A DNA stretch of 64,000 bases, taken from the NCBI GenBank assembly GCA_028280065.1, contig JANQMN010000071.1, positions 1 through 64,000 on the forward strand, given 5' to 3'. The translations under genes and the position numbers were made by a program. Of this stretch, positions 52,710 to 62,699 are shown one piece after another (the first letter of the stretch is position 1; the number at the start of each line of letters is the position of its first letter). The DNA is from Hahella sp. (lineage in GTDB: Bacteria > Pseudomonadota > Gammaproteobacteria > Pseudomonadales > Oleiphilaceae). Below the pieces are notes generated by a model. That model did no database searches. It saw only the letters and a program-made list of their open reading frames with translations, and had not been told where the DNA came from.

Positions 52710-53885
52710 ATGGTTAAATATATTTCTAGGGCTTTTCTGTTTTTCCTCTTTTGGTTTTTCCTCATAGCGCAAACCTTTACGGTATTCGCCAATCAGGATG
52801 TCGGGGATTATCAGGCAACGCCGAATTCTCCCGTCGCGAACTGGATTGCGCATCCGCCAGCCGATTACCAATACAACCATCAGCCTTTTCAATGGAAATT
52901 TGCCCATCCGGCCCCGCCAAACTCAGTCTTACCAGCGGTTTGGGAGGCGGGCTTTGCCTGGTTGAAGCAGACCTCAAATAGTGCTCTGGAAATCACCGTA
53001 TTCGGCGGCGGCACACTATACGGCGTGAAAGGAGGATTTAAGGCGATCCGTTCTTCCATTGCCGATTTCGGTACCTGCTACACAGCGTTTGAAGCAAAAG
53101 GATTCGAGTTAACCAAGACTTTCCAGCTGCCCTATGTCGCGCCATCCAACCCCTACCTAACTGCCCGGATTATCGCGGAACTAATGCCGACCAGACTAAA
53201 AAAGGAGTTTCAAAAACGGGGGGTTTATCCAGGACATATCATTCCCTTGCGCCCGCTAAACCTGATGAGTAAAAAACCCATCCGTTTGCCAACGGACTTA
53301 CGAGGCAAAAAAGTGGTGTCATTTATCAATGCACCCGGCGCGGCGTCTACTTTGGGTTTTTCGGAAGTGAGAATTCCATTCACTGAAATTTACACGGCAT
53401 TGCAATTGGGAATCATTGACGCTGTAATCTGGTCGGATTTGGGTTTTGTTCCTTTTCGGATTTACGAACAAGCGAAGTTCTATACCGATATAGGTATCGC
53501 TCCTCTCACCATTGAAACCTGTATTAACCGAAAAAGTTTTGACCGCCTCCCCAACCCACTGAAAAAGAAAGTCAGTACTTTCCAGCAACAGATACTGGCC
53601 GCATTCATTGATCGAATGGAGCACTTCCACGATTACTCGCAAGCAACCCTGCACCAGAACGATGTGACATTTATTAAACTCAATAAGGACCAGCAAACAG
53701 CCTGGAAAAATGCCTTTGCACCAATTGTCGACCGCAGTCTTGAGACCTGCGAGCGCCGGGGTAAAGACTGCGTTGGATTAATCCGCGAGATTGGCCGTCT
53801 TGAAGAAAAATACCGGAATCTCAACGATAAGGAGCTAATGGAATTGCTGCTAAAGCAACCGGTCAAGGGGGCGATTGATTTCTAG
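52710..53885 (+). CDS. TRAP transporter substrate-binding protein (DctP family)
   Basis: From the ATG at 52710 the product is 391 residues with a strongly hydrophobic signal peptide (about residues 6-27, ending TVFA); a TTG 12 codons upstream is less likely. The mature part has the DctP pattern: FAHPAPPNSVLPAVWEAGFAWLKQ, EITVFGGGTLYGVKGGFKAI, PTDLRGKKVVSF, and EIYTALQLGIIDAVIWSD, which is the usual signature for ligand-cavity and hinge residues. It is an orphan here, about 30 kb from the only TRAP permeases in the window (21415-23209), and could serve them or a sensor kinase. It ends 21 bases from the convergent XRE gene. Confidence 0.85.
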   Translation: MVKYISRAFLFFLFWFFLIAQTFTVFANQDVGDYQATPNSPVANWIAHPPADYQYNHQPFQWKFAHPAPPNSVLPAVWEAGFAWLKQTSNSALEITVFGGGTLYGVKGGFKAIRSSIADFGTCYTAFEAKGFELTKTFQLPYVAPSNPYLTARIIAELMPTRLKKEFQKRGVYPGHIIPLRPLNLMSKKPIRLPTDLRGKKVVSFINAPGAASTLGFSEVRIPFTEIYTALQLGIIDAVIWSDLGFVPFRIYEQAKFYTDIGIAPLTIETCINRKSFDRLPNPLKKKVSTFQQQILAAFIDRMEHFHDYSQATLHQNDVTFIKLNKDQQTAWKNAFAPIVDRSLETCERRGKDCVGLIREIGRLEEKYRNLNDKELMELLLKQPVKGAIDF

Positions 53886-53906
53886 TTTTACACCAGGCAA
53901 AAAAAC

Positions 53907-54338
53907 CTATACCGTACTGACACTGCGTTTCTCTTCGGCAGTCAATAACGTAATCTCATTGTAGGCTCGCAGTTTTTCCTCACTGCTGTTCATGGCATTC
54001 AATACATAGAAGTTGAACTCGGTACTTGAGTCAAGGCGGCGCAATAGTTTTTTCCGGGTTCTAATATATCCGGGTTCGCCGATTACCGAATGCACGGTCC
54101 CTTCCTGATGCAGCAGCTCGTCTACTGAGCAATCGAGGATCTGGCAAATGGTGATTAATTTATCGACCGGGGGCATCACTCCACGAGGTCCGGAACGTTC
54201 ATACTTAGCATATTGCCGGGGACTAATCTGCGCTAACTCGGCTAACTCACGAATGGACATCTCTCTTAACTTTCGTCTTTGCTTTAAGCGTTCTGCCAGT
54301 TTCTTTACATTCGCATCGTACATTGTGCAATCATCCAT
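53907..54338 (-). CDS. XRE-family helix-turn-helix regulator
   Basis: The 143-residue protein has an N-terminal HTH_3 domain (about residues 10-75: LKQRRKLREMSIRELAELAQISPRQYAKYERS then DKLITICQILDCSVDELL), typical of Cro/C1-type DNA binding. The remaining 65 residues are helical and unassigned. An ATG at residue 6 is an alternative start. An AATTG-TATC-CAATT dyad at 54344-54357 lies just upstream of its own start and may be an autoregulatory site. Target genes are unknown. The divergent neighbour is a receiver gene. Confidence 0.88.
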   Translation of the reverse strand: MDDCTMYDANVKKLAERLKQRRKLREMSIRELAELAQISPRQYAKYERSGPRGVMPPVDKLITICQILDCSVDELLHQEGTVHSVIGEPGYIRTRKKLLRRLDSSTEFNFYVLNAMNSSEEKLRAYNEITLLTAEEKRSVSTV

Positions 54339-54644
54339 CTACGAATTGTATCCAATTACCAAATAGCCGTTTTACATCTAGCATTATAGGACATATAAAT
54401 AATAGGACATTTTCCGGCATTTTATAGTTCGCCCAAATCACTTTTTTCGCCTGATATCATTTATTATTACCTGTTCCCTAGAATCTTGCCAGTACGCCGC
54501 AACTTCGCCGCTTAATGGGCTCTCTCATCAACAAAATAGGCAACATCAGACATAACACTTTGCTTTTTCAAGATGCTATTTTAAAAGCGGCAAATAGAAT
54601 AAATAATCTATGCCATTTTTTTGAATAAAGAAGTTAAAGAAGAA
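54339..54644. promoter_or_regulatory. Divergent regulatory region, XRE / receiver genes
   Basis: The region contains an inverted repeat AATTG-TATC-CAATT (54344-54357) next to the XRE start, and a direct repeat ATAGGACAT at 54386-54394 and 54402-54410 (16-base period). On the minus strand TATAAT at 54383-54388 could be the -10 box of the XRE gene. The remainder is AT-rich and probably carries the receiver-gene promoter. No gene was seen. Confidence 0.45.
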
Positions 54645-55055
54645 ATGGAATCTAAAGAAATTACTATTCTTCTGGTGGAAGATAATCCAGACCATCAATT
54701 GTTAGCGAAAATGGCGATTAAACGCCTGGAAAAAAAATTTAGCCTTATAGTATGCGATGATGGGGAAACGGCAATCGAGAAACTGGAAAAAGGCCTCATT
54801 CCGGATGTGATATTGCTGGATGTGGTTCTAATGAACGAAGTGAACGGCTTCGATATCGCCCGGCACATCCGTCAGATTCCCCAACTGGAAGAGACCTGCA
54901 TTATCCTCTACACCGGATACGAGAATCCGGAATATATTGCGAACTCCAAGCAAGTCGGCGCTTTTGCCTACCTTCTGAAAGACGACGACATGTCTGTTAC
55001 TGTCACTAAGCTCAAACGAATAATCGAAAGCTGGCAAAAGGAGCGGAAATCATAG
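54645..55055 (+). CDS. Single-domain response regulator
   Basis: From the ATG at 54645 the product is 136 residues; a TTG eight codons upstream is possible. It is a receiver domain: ILLVEDNPDHQLLAKMAI (acidic pair), VILLDVVLMNEVNGFDIARHI (phospho-acceptor aspartate), TGYENPEY, and the lysine in YLLKDDD. There is no output domain. The sequence around the acceptor is unusual in having LMNEVNG instead of a proline-containing PxxxG loop. It is AT-richer than its neighbours and not close to any kinase gene. It precedes the phosphopantetheinyl transferase by 94 bases. Confidence 0.88.
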   Translation: MESKEITILLVEDNPDHQLLAKMAIKRLEKKFSLIVCDDGETAIEKLEKGLIPDVILLDVVLMNEVNGFDIARHIRQIPQLEETCIILYTGYENPEYIANSKQVGAFAYLLKDDDMSVTVTKLKRIIESWQKERKS

Positions 55056-55149
55056 CCCTCAGGCAGCCGATGAGTAGTTGCCAAGATTTCTACCTCCACC
55101 CACGTAAGGAAGTGGTGATACTAAAAAAAGAAATGGTTTAAGTAGCAAA

Positions 55150-55947
55150 TTGAACATTTCAGACCAAGAAGTACATTTGTGGTTCATTCTTAACGAAGAA
55201 ATTCAGGAGCCGGAAGTTCTCTTACGATTAGGCAGTCTGCTTAATGCGGCGGAAGCGACTCAGCAAAAACGATACCGCAATCCAAGTCTGCAACACCGGT
55301 ACGTTGTCACCCATGGGGTATTGAGGTCATTGTTGTCTGCCTATGAACCCCGCACCTCTCCCCAGGACTGGAAATTTCTGTATAACCAATATGGCAAGCC
55401 CTATCTGAATACCGAACCTCATCAGGTACTTTTGCGATTTAATATTTCGCACACGGATAAAGTAAACGTTATCGTCTTTGGCCTGATCGATGAAATTGGC
55501 GTTGACGTGGAGCATGTAGAGCGCGAACTAAACTATGACGCGATGGTCAATAACTTGTTTTCTTATCAGGATATTGCCGAGCTTTCCGGATTGGAAGGCG
55601 AAAACAGAAAAAAGCGGTTCTTCGATATTTGGACATTGAAAGAGGCCTACATAAAAGCATGCGGCATGGGACTGTCCATACCTTTGGACAGGTTCTATTT
55701 TTCATTTTCAGATCCGGACAGGATTTCCATCGGCTTTGATCAGGGTTGTGACGAACGTCCGGAGGCTTGGCAATTTTGGCAAGTACAGCCAACGGAATCC
55801 CATATTGCGGCGGTAGCGTTAAAATCACATCATCCAAAGCAATTAACTGTGCGAAAACTTGATGCTAATGTCTTGAACAGCTTGTTTTCCAGTCGGATGA
55901 AAATGGAACAGCGGGCTTATTCTTCAGGACCGAAGCAATCGGAGTAG
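55150..55947 (+). CDS. Sfp-type 4'-phosphopantetheinyl transferase
   Basis: The 265-residue enzyme attaches phosphopantetheine from CoA to carrier-protein serines. The Sfp/EntD/HetI motifs are present: FNISHTDKVNVIVFG (near residue 100), the metal-binding GVDVEHVER (near 117), and FFDIWTLKEAYIKACGMGLSIPL (near 158-180). Length and N-terminal VHLWFILNEE fit Sfp-like enzymes that act on NRPS and PKS carriers. It is the likely activator of the PCP and ACP in the megasynthase at 31292-38371. Translation seems to start at TTG (55150) with no strong ribosome site. Its end overlaps the convergent nifQ gene by 31 bases. Confidence 0.9.
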   Translation: MNISDQEVHLWFILNEEIQEPEVLLRLGSLLNAAEATQQKRYRNPSLQHRYVVTHGVLRSLLSAYEPRTSPQDWKFLYNQYGKPYLNTEPHQVLLRFNISHTDKVNVIVFGLIDEIGVDVEHVERELNYDAMVNNLFSYQDIAELSGLEGENRKKRFFDIWTLKEAYIKACGMGLSIPLDRFYFSFSDPDRISIGFDQGCDERPEAWQFWQVQPTESHIAAVALKSHHPKQLTVRKLDANVLNSLFSSRMKMEQRAYSSGPKQSE

Positions 55948-56516
55948 GCTGCACAGTGGCCGCAACTCGGCGCGCGACAGACGTAACTGCCTTGCTGTTC
56001 ACAAAGCTGCTTATAGAAGAATTTTTTCCACTTCATATCCTGGCTATTGCGCTGCGCCAAATTGGGAAAATTCGCTACCAGCAAGTCGCTGAGCACCTTT
56101 CTATTGACCAGCCCCATATCACGCCAAAGGTGATCGCCGCCTAGGCACCCCGCAGCAACGATTGAGGCCATCCAGAGCTCCGACGTCCCCCGGCTGCGTC
56201 TATTTGCGATCAAGAGCTCCCGAATATCCCTATACTCGTCAATACGCATTTCCATTAAGGTCTGGCGGAGATCGTCCTTTGCGATTTCACGGTCGGATAG
56301 TATGGAAAACTGTGTCCGATAGTGACTATAAAAGGCCAAGTAATCAGAGGCTTCCATGCCTAAACGATAAGGCAAGCAGGTAAGCCCTTTTCTTTGACTG
56401 GTGAGCACCATCTGAAAAATTGCGGAATTGGATAGTCCTTCAGGGGCAGTTTCCATTGTGGCAATGCGTTCCAATGCGCGTATCAATAGGCCATGCGACG
56501 CTAATACTTTGGACAT
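55917..56516 (-). CDS. nifQ: NifQ, molybdenum donor for FeMo-cofactor synthesis
   Basis: The 199-residue protein matches NifQ. It has a helical N-terminal two thirds (including GGDHLWRDMGLVNRKVLSDLL, the conserved core) and a C-terminal cysteine cluster C-x4-C-x2-C-x5-C (CRAPSCGHCAAYSDC) that holds the Mo-Fe-S cluster in characterised NifQ. It delivers molybdenum for FeMo-co assembly on NifEN. The gene is 24 bases after the ferredoxin gene with AAGGAG before its ATG, so it belongs to the nifB operon. The NifO gene found between the ferredoxin and nifQ in Azotobacter is absent. Confidence 0.9.
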   Translation of the reverse strand: MSKVLASHGLLIRALERIATMETAPEGLSNSAIFQMVLTSQRKGLTCLPYRLGMEASDYLAFYSHYRTQFSILSDREIAKDDLRQTLMEMRIDEYRDIRELLIANRRSRGTSELWMASIVAAGCLGGDHLWRDMGLVNRKVLSDLLVANFPNLAQRNSQDMKWKKFFYKQLCEQQGSYVCRAPSCGHCAAYSDCFGPEE

Positions 56517-56540
56517 TCAGAGGCTCCTTTCTTACCGAGA

Positions 56541-56819
56541 TTACCGGGCTTGTATTTCCTGCATCGCCGCCTCCAGTTTTTCCGGCGAAATACCAGTGAG
56601 AGAACCTGCCGGATTCATGGCCCTTCCCAGTGAGTCCAAGATAGCCTCCTCTATGGGACAAATGCTGGCACACTGTGGATTTGCGTAGTCACCTTCACAT
56701 TCGGTGCATTTATTGGGGGCAATTTTGAAGTGGGTTGATGTTGCATAGATTGCTTCGCTGGGGCACAGATCGACACAAGCCCAGCAGTTTACACAAGATT
56801 CAACAATGGACAGCGCCAT
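56541..56819 (-). CDS. fdxN: nifB-associated 2[4Fe-4S] ferredoxin
   Basis: From the ATG at 56819 the product is 92 residues; this start has GAGGAG nine bases upstream, better than an ATG eight codons earlier. It carries two cluster motifs: C-x2-C-x2-C-x3-C (SCVNCWACVDLCPSEAI) and C-x2-C-x8-C-x3-C (KCTECEGDYANPQCASICP). The eight-residue insertion in the second motif is typical of FdxN-type ferredoxins encoded beside nifB, which donate electrons to nitrogenase or to NifB. It lies between nifB (46 bases) and nifQ (24 bases). Confidence 0.88.
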   Translation of the reverse strand: MALSIVESCVNCWACVDLCPSEAIYATSTHFKIAPNKCTECEGDYANPQCASICPIEEAILDSLGRAMNPAGSLTGISPEKLEAAMQEIQAR

Positions 56820-56865
56820 TTTTAAAAGTCTCCTCGCTGACAAAATAAATGCCAGGCCAGTTGCA

Positions 56866-58398
56866 TCATGCTATAGCCTGAGCGTCACTGCTAAGCCGGC
56901 CTTCCGCCATACCAGGCCTGGTTTTGTCGAAGGCTCCGGTTGCTATCATTTCCTGATAGACCGCGCGCACAGCATCTTCGATCGGTTCCATGGCATATTC
57001 TCCATTGGGTAGAATGCCCGCAGCTTCCAATTGCTCCCAGGGCTCAAAGCCAATTTTTGCACAAAGGACAACTTCACAGCCCTGTAGAGAGCGGATACTG
57101 CCGGCTAACGCAGATTCTTTCTCTCCGCAAGTGCCATTGCCAATGCAATACTGGTCCACCTTCCGGTGGCTGATAAATCGAACGCCCTTTGCCGAAGCTT
57201 CGTAAACCAGAAATTCTTTTGCATGACCAAAATGTTGATTAATCAGACCTTGGCCACTGGTTGCAATTGCCATTAATACCGGACGGTATTGCTTGGCAGG
57301 TTCCTCTGCTACGGCGCCCGAACTCAGTCGGGCCTTTTTTGCCTGTTTTTCCGCCAATTCCTGTTCAATTCCGGCATGTACTGCGGCCCGGACCTTCATC
57401 GCTTTGTCATAGTCAATGTCCATGGCTTCTATCTTGTCGAGAGTAAACTCTTCTCCACGGTCTTCTCCCAATAATCCAACTGCATCGGCGCGGCACTGAC
57501 GGCAGTGCCGCATCATGTTCATATCTCCGGCACATTCATCCTGTAAATCCTGCAACTCCTCGGGTTCGGGTCCGCGCTGTCCCATTACCCCATAAAAAGT
57601 GCCGTGTTCCGCCTCGGAAATAAGCGGCATCACGTTGTGCAAAAAGGCACCCTTTTGCTTGACGATACGGCTCACCTCTTTCAGGTGTTGGTCATTGACA
57701 CCGGGGATCATGACGGAGTTGACCTTAACGAGAATGCCCCGTTCGACTAGCATTTCGAGACCTTTCTGTTGCTGTTCAATCAGAATCCTTGCGCCCTTTC
57801 GGCCAAAAATTCTGCGCTTATTCCAAAAGATCCAGGGGTAGATCTTCGCACCGATCTCCGGATCAACGGTGTTGATGGTAATGGTGACATGATCGATATT
57901 GTGTTTTGCCAGCTCGTCGACACAGGCGGGCAGAGCCAAGCCATTGGTGGATACACAGAGTTTAATATCCGGGGCTTGTTCAGTTAGTTGACGAAAAGTT
58001 TCGAAAGTGCGTTGCGGATTTGCCAGCGGATCGCCCGGTCCGGCGATACCCAACACCGTCATCTGCGGAATATTTGCCGCAACGGCTTTGGTTTTCTTTA
58101 CCGCCTGATCCGGCGTTAACAATTCCGAAACGACTCCCGGACGGGATTCGTTGGCGCAATCGTATTTGCGATTGCAGTAATGGCATTGAATATTACAGGC
58201 GGGAGCGACGGCGACATGCATCCGGGCAAAATAATGATGCGCCTCTTCGGAATAACAAGGATGGTTATGCACTTTTTCCTGAATATGCTCAGGTAAATGC
58301 GCCAGTTGATCATCAGTGCTGCCGCAAGAACCCGCCGAGCATCCACCGGCGGCGCTATCTGCTGCGCTCGATGAATTGCCAATGACACTTAGTTCCAT
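56866..58398 (-). CDS. nifB: NifB, radical SAM FeMo-cofactor synthase
   Basis: From the ATG at 58398 (GAGGAG seven bases upstream) the product is 510 residues. It has the N-terminal NifB block with HPCYSEEAHHYFARMHVAVAPACNIQCHYCNRKYDC containing the radical-SAM C-x3-C-x2-C (near residue 69), and the NifB segments GIAGPGDPLAN, STNGLALP and MPLISEAEHGTFYG. The C-terminal NifX/NafY-like domain begins near 373 (GQGLINQHFGHAKEF). NifB builds the 8Fe-9S-C core of the nitrogenase cofactor. A sigma-54 promoter and two NifA sites precede it. The GGCSAGSCGS stretch near the N-terminus is a normal NifB feature. Confidence 0.97.
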   Translation of the reverse strand: MELSVIGNSSSAADSAAGGCSAGSCGSTDDQLAHLPEHIQEKVHNHPCYSEEAHHYFARMHVAVAPACNIQCHYCNRKYDCANESRPGVVSELLTPDQAVKKTKAVAANIPQMTVLGIAGPGDPLANPQRTFETFRQLTEQAPDIKLCVSTNGLALPACVDELAKHNIDHVTITINTVDPEIGAKIYPWIFWNKRRIFGRKGARILIEQQQKGLEMLVERGILVKVNSVMIPGVNDQHLKEVSRIVKQKGAFLHNVMPLISEAEHGTFYGVMGQRGPEPEELQDLQDECAGDMNMMRHCRQCRADAVGLLGEDRGEEFTLDKIEAMDIDYDKAMKVRAAVHAGIEQELAEKQAKKARLSSGAVAEEPAKQYRPVLMAIATSGQGLINQHFGHAKEFLVYEASAKGVRFISHRKVDQYCIGNGTCGEKESALAGSIRSLQGCEVVLCAKIGFEPWEQLEAAGILPNGEYAMEPIEDAVRAVYQEMIATGAFDKTRPGMAEGRLSSDAQAIA

Positions 58399-58513
58399 TA
58401 TTCCACTCCTCGCTAATGAATAAGCCGGCGTCGCCACTGCCTGCCGGAATGTTCAAGTCCGCATTGAATCGCCAAACCAATTGGGTATTTTTACAATTTA
58501 CCAACTTACTTGG

Positions 58514-58529
58514 TGCAATCTGTATGCCT
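58514..58529 (-). promoter_or_regulatory. Sigma-54 promoter of nifB
   Basis: Read on the minus strand the site is AGGCATA-CAGA-TTGCA, with GG and GC exactly 10 bases apart (-24/-12). It differs from TGGCAYR-N4-TTGCW only at the first base. It lies about 115 bases upstream of the nifB start and downstream of two NifA-type sites. Confidence 0.85.
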
Positions 58530-58589
58530 GGCCAAAAATATTCGCAATTTATTGTTTTTATTGACTTTACCATAAACTGAGTTACACAT

Positions 58590-58605
58590 TGTCATGGTCG
58601 TTACA
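58590..58605. promoter_or_regulatory. NifA upstream activator site 1 for nifB
   Basis: TGT-N10-ACA (TGTCATGGTCGTTACA), centred about 94 bases before the inferred nifB transcription start. This is the usual distance for a NifA enhancer. Confidence 0.82.
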
Positions 58606-58622
58606 ATGCTTTGCCAACAATT

Positions 58623-58638
58623 TGTGGAACTAACAACA
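58623..58638. promoter_or_regulatory. NifA upstream activator site 2 for nifB
   Basis: TGT-N10-ACA (TGTGGAACTAACAACA), exactly 33 bases (about three helical turns) from site 1 and so on the same face of the DNA. The nifA-nifB gap of about 380 bases otherwise shows no gene. Confidence 0.78.
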
Positions 58639-58782
58639 TTTGTTTGTGAGTGCCAGATTGAGAAACGGAGGATCGAATTGGTGTTTATAAAGGGAGAAGA
58701 TATTGATGAGCCGAGTTCTTATTTTTGTTTTCTCCAGGCTCAGGCTTTCGATTGGAGGCAAAGTGATAATAAGGTAAGCAAG

Positions 58783-60357
58783 TTAAATTTTTCGCATATT
58801 GATATTGAGCGTTTGAATCCGATAAGCGATTTGTCTGGGAGTCATGCCCAATAGCCGGGCGGCTCTTGCCTGCACCCAACCGGCCTGTTCGAGGGCAGCG
58901 GTTACCCGTTCTCGTTCATCAAGATTCTGGTCATTCAGATCCACCTCCGGCACGCTGACTCTTGAAGGCGCCATTCCGCCAGGTTCAAAGTTACTCAGGG
59001 ATATGACATCCAGATCAATAGTATCCTGCTCCGTCATCACCGCTGCCCGTTCCAGGCAATTTTCGAGTTCCCGGACATTTCCCGGCCAGTGATAGTTCAT
59101 CAAGGTCCTTATAGCGCCATCGGTGATTTTCAGTTTGCGTTTTTGCTGTTTGGCAATTTTATTCACCAGAAACTCCGCGAGTTCAGGTATATCCACCAAC
59201 CGTTCACGTAACGGAGGCAACTGGATCGGCATTACATTCAGGCGGTAATACAGGTCTTCCCGAAACCGGCCTTCTTCCACTTCCAATTGAAGATTCCGGT
59301 TGGTCGCCGCGACGATGCACACATTGACTTTTATCGTCTGATTTCCACCGACCCGTTCCAATTCATTCTCTTGCAATACCCGCAGGAGTTTTGCCTGGAA
59401 CATCGGAGAAATTTCGCCTATCTCATCTAAAAACAGGGTGCCTTGGTCAGCCTGTTCAAATTTACCCTGACGCTGTTTGATCGCACCGGTAAACGCCCCC
59501 TTTTCATGGCCGAATAATTCGGACTCCAAGAGGTTTTCCGGCAAGGCGGCACAATTGAGTTTGATGAAGGGTTTGTTACTGCGCGGGGAGTTGTAGTGGA
59601 TCGAACTGGCAATCAGCTCCTTCCCGGTGCCTGACTCTCCCAAGATCAATGCGGTGCTGCCCCACTTTCCGACGCGTTTGACCTGATCGTAAACCCGTTG
59701 CATGGCATCAGTCCGCCCCACCACCATTTTGTCGAAGCCGTACTTCACCCGCACTTCACGGCGTAGTTCGTCCCTTTCTTCAAGAAGGTTTTTGCGTTTG
59801 TCTTCAACACTGCTGGCAAGTTGAATATGGGTGACGATCAGATTGGCGACCATGCGCATAAAACGAGTGAGTTCCTGCAACGACTCATCTGCGGGCTGAG
59901 CCGGCTGCGCGGCTAATACGCCAATGGTGGTTCCATCGGCGGTGTTGATCGCCACCCCGATAAACGGCAGCTCGAAATCGTAGATATCCAATTTATGTAA
60001 AAAGTTTGGTTCGCTGGCAATGCGCCCGAGCACGATGTCGGTGCCGCTGGCAAGAATACGTCCGATAATGCCTTCGCCGCTGCGATACCGAATACCTTTC
60101 GATTGTTTTGCCAGCATATCTTCTTCGCTATGCAAGGCACTCACTCTTACTTCCGACTGTTCCGGATCCGATACGGTGACGATACCGTGACAAAGCGCCA
60201 TTTCCTCGTCCAGCACCTTAAGCACTTGGGTAAGGGTTTCTCCCAGATCAAGCGAATGACCTAAAATGCGCGATACTTTATATAATGCATCCAGCTCTTT
60301 TTCGATCAAATTCCGTCGACTGGTTCCAATGTCTTCTTTCAATGAATATGCATTCAT
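58783..60357 (-). CDS. nifA: NifA, sigma-54-dependent activator of nitrogen fixation
   Basis: The 524-residue protein has an N-terminal GAF domain (about residues 25-170), a central AAA+ domain (Walker A GESGTGKE near 240; GAFTGA sigma-54 contact loop near 290; [10 protein letters not shown] Walker B), and a C-terminal Fis-type HTH ([16 protein letters not shown]). The linker between the AAA+ and HTH domains lacks the CxxxxC motif of oxygen-sensing NifA, as expected where NifL does the sensing. It should activate nifB, rnf and the structural nif genes outside the window. AGAGGA precedes the ATG, and the gene follows nifL by 89 bases. HTH and AAA+ motifs are complete. Confidence 0.96.
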   Translation of the reverse strand: MNAYSLKEDIGTSRRNLIEKELDALYKVSRILGHSLDLGETLTQVLKVLDEEMALCHGIVTVSDPEQSEVRVSALHSEEDMLAKQSKGIRYRSGEGIIGRILASGTDIVLGRIASEPNFLHKLDIYDFELPFIGVAINTADGTTIGVLAAQPAQPADESLQELTRFMRMVANLIVTHIQLASSVEDKRKNLLEERDELRREVRVKYGFDKMVVGRTDAMQRVYDQVKRVGKWGSTALILGESGTGKELIASSIHYNSPRSNKPFIKLNCAALPENLLESELFGHEKGAFTGAIKQRQGKFEQADQGTLFLDEIGEISPMFQAKLLRVLQENELERVGGNQTIKVNVCIVAATNRNLQLEVEEGRFREDLYYRLNVMPIQLPPLRERLVDIPELAEFLVNKIAKQQKRKLKITDGAIRTLMNYHWPGNVRELENCLERAAVMTEQDTIDLDVISLSNFEPGGMAPSRVSVPEVDLNDQNLDERERVTAALEQAGWVQARAARLLGMTPRQIAYRIQTLNINMRKI

Positions 60358-60446
60358 AAAAGGTCCTCTTGTGACCTATGTACAACTTGATCCCGCACCG
60401 GCATGAATGAATTTTAGCGCCGGCAACTCTCTTCTACTTTTTCTTC

Positions 60447-62135
<1,689 letters not shown>

Positions 62136-62308
62136 TTACTCATTATTGATTCGACCAAGTGCAGCCAATCAAACTTCAAATGCGTCGAATCACCTTAGCC
62201 AGTCCCTGTAGAAAATCCGCATAGGCATTTGCGCCGCTGGCCCGGTACCTATTAAAGCTGCCGGAGCCTCTCACACAATCTAAAAAATCCTGGCCTCGGA
62301 ACGATTGG

Positions 62309-62324
62309 AGCAATTTAGGTGCCG
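62309..62324 (-). promoter_or_regulatory. Candidate sigma-54 promoter of nifLA
   Basis: On the minus strand the site is CGGCACC-TAAA-TTGCT, with GG and GC exactly 10 bases apart. It has two deviations from TGGCAYR-N4-TTGCW. It lies about 190 bases upstream of nifL and downstream of an NtrC-like site. Confidence 0.68.
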
Positions 62325-62423
62325 TAAACCTTACGAACATACTTTTATCCAATATATTCAGTGCATTAGGGAAAATCTAAGAACACAAACGGAAATCGTG
62401 GCAGGTCTGATATCAACTAAAAT

Positions 62424-62440
62424 TGCACCATCTTGGTGAA
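62424..62440. promoter_or_regulatory. NtrC-type binding site
   Basis: TGCACC-ATCTT-GGTGAA matches the NtrC consensus TGCACC-N5-GGTGCA except for one base. It is centred about 130 bases upstream of the inferred nifL transcription start, a typical enhancer position. It implies nitrogen-status control of nifLA as in Klebsiella. Confidence 0.72.
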
Positions 62441-62453
62441 GAGTTGTAGGGAT

Positions 62454-62469
62454 TGTAGGAAACACAACA
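62454..62469. promoter_or_regulatory. NifA upstream activator site (nifL-rnfA region), site 1
   Basis: TGT-N10-ACA (TGTAGGAAACACAACA) starts 14 bases after the NtrC-like site. It can serve the rightward rnfA promoter and might also feed back on nifL. Confidence 0.72.
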
Positions 62470-62497
62470 ATTCACCTTACTGTGCTAAAACCGGCTA

Positions 62498-62513
62498 TGT
62501 CAGGTATCCAACA
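62498..62513. promoter_or_regulatory. NifA upstream activator site (nifL-rnfA region), site 2
   Basis: TGT-N10-ACA (TGTCAGGTATCCAACA), 44 bases from site 1 and about 108 bases before the rnfA -24 box. The 580-base gap between nifL and rnfA contains these sites and no gene that I can support. Confidence 0.74.
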
Positions 62514-62620
62514 TATTGTCGGGTGTTAAACGTCATCGACCCTTTCCAACAAGCCAATCGACACCGAAAAAATCCAGTAAAACTCCCGGATATAGAGGCT
62601 TTTGGCGGGTCGCTAACGCG

Positions 62621-62636
62621 TGGCATGCAAAATGCA
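62621..62636 (+). promoter_or_regulatory. Sigma-54 promoter of rnfA
   Basis: TGGCATG-CAAA-ATGCA has GG and GC exactly 10 bases apart and one mismatch to TGGCAYR-N4-TTGCW. It is placed 64 bases before the rnfA start codon. With two NifA sites upstream, rnf should be expressed with the nif genes. Confidence 0.82.
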
Positions 62637-62699
62637 AAATCACCTTCAAAAGCGCACCCTGCCGCAACTTAAGTGTGCAGCACAACTAATCTTGATGTG

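Noticed and set aside
58594-58854. 86-codon plus-strand reading frame in the nifA-nifB gap
   Set aside because: It overlaps the two NifA sites and the 3' end of nifA in antisense and has no domain or ribosome site.
62433-62672. 79-codon plus-strand reading frame upstream of rnfA
   Set aside because: It covers the NtrC/NifA sites and the sigma-54 box, which better explain the sequence.
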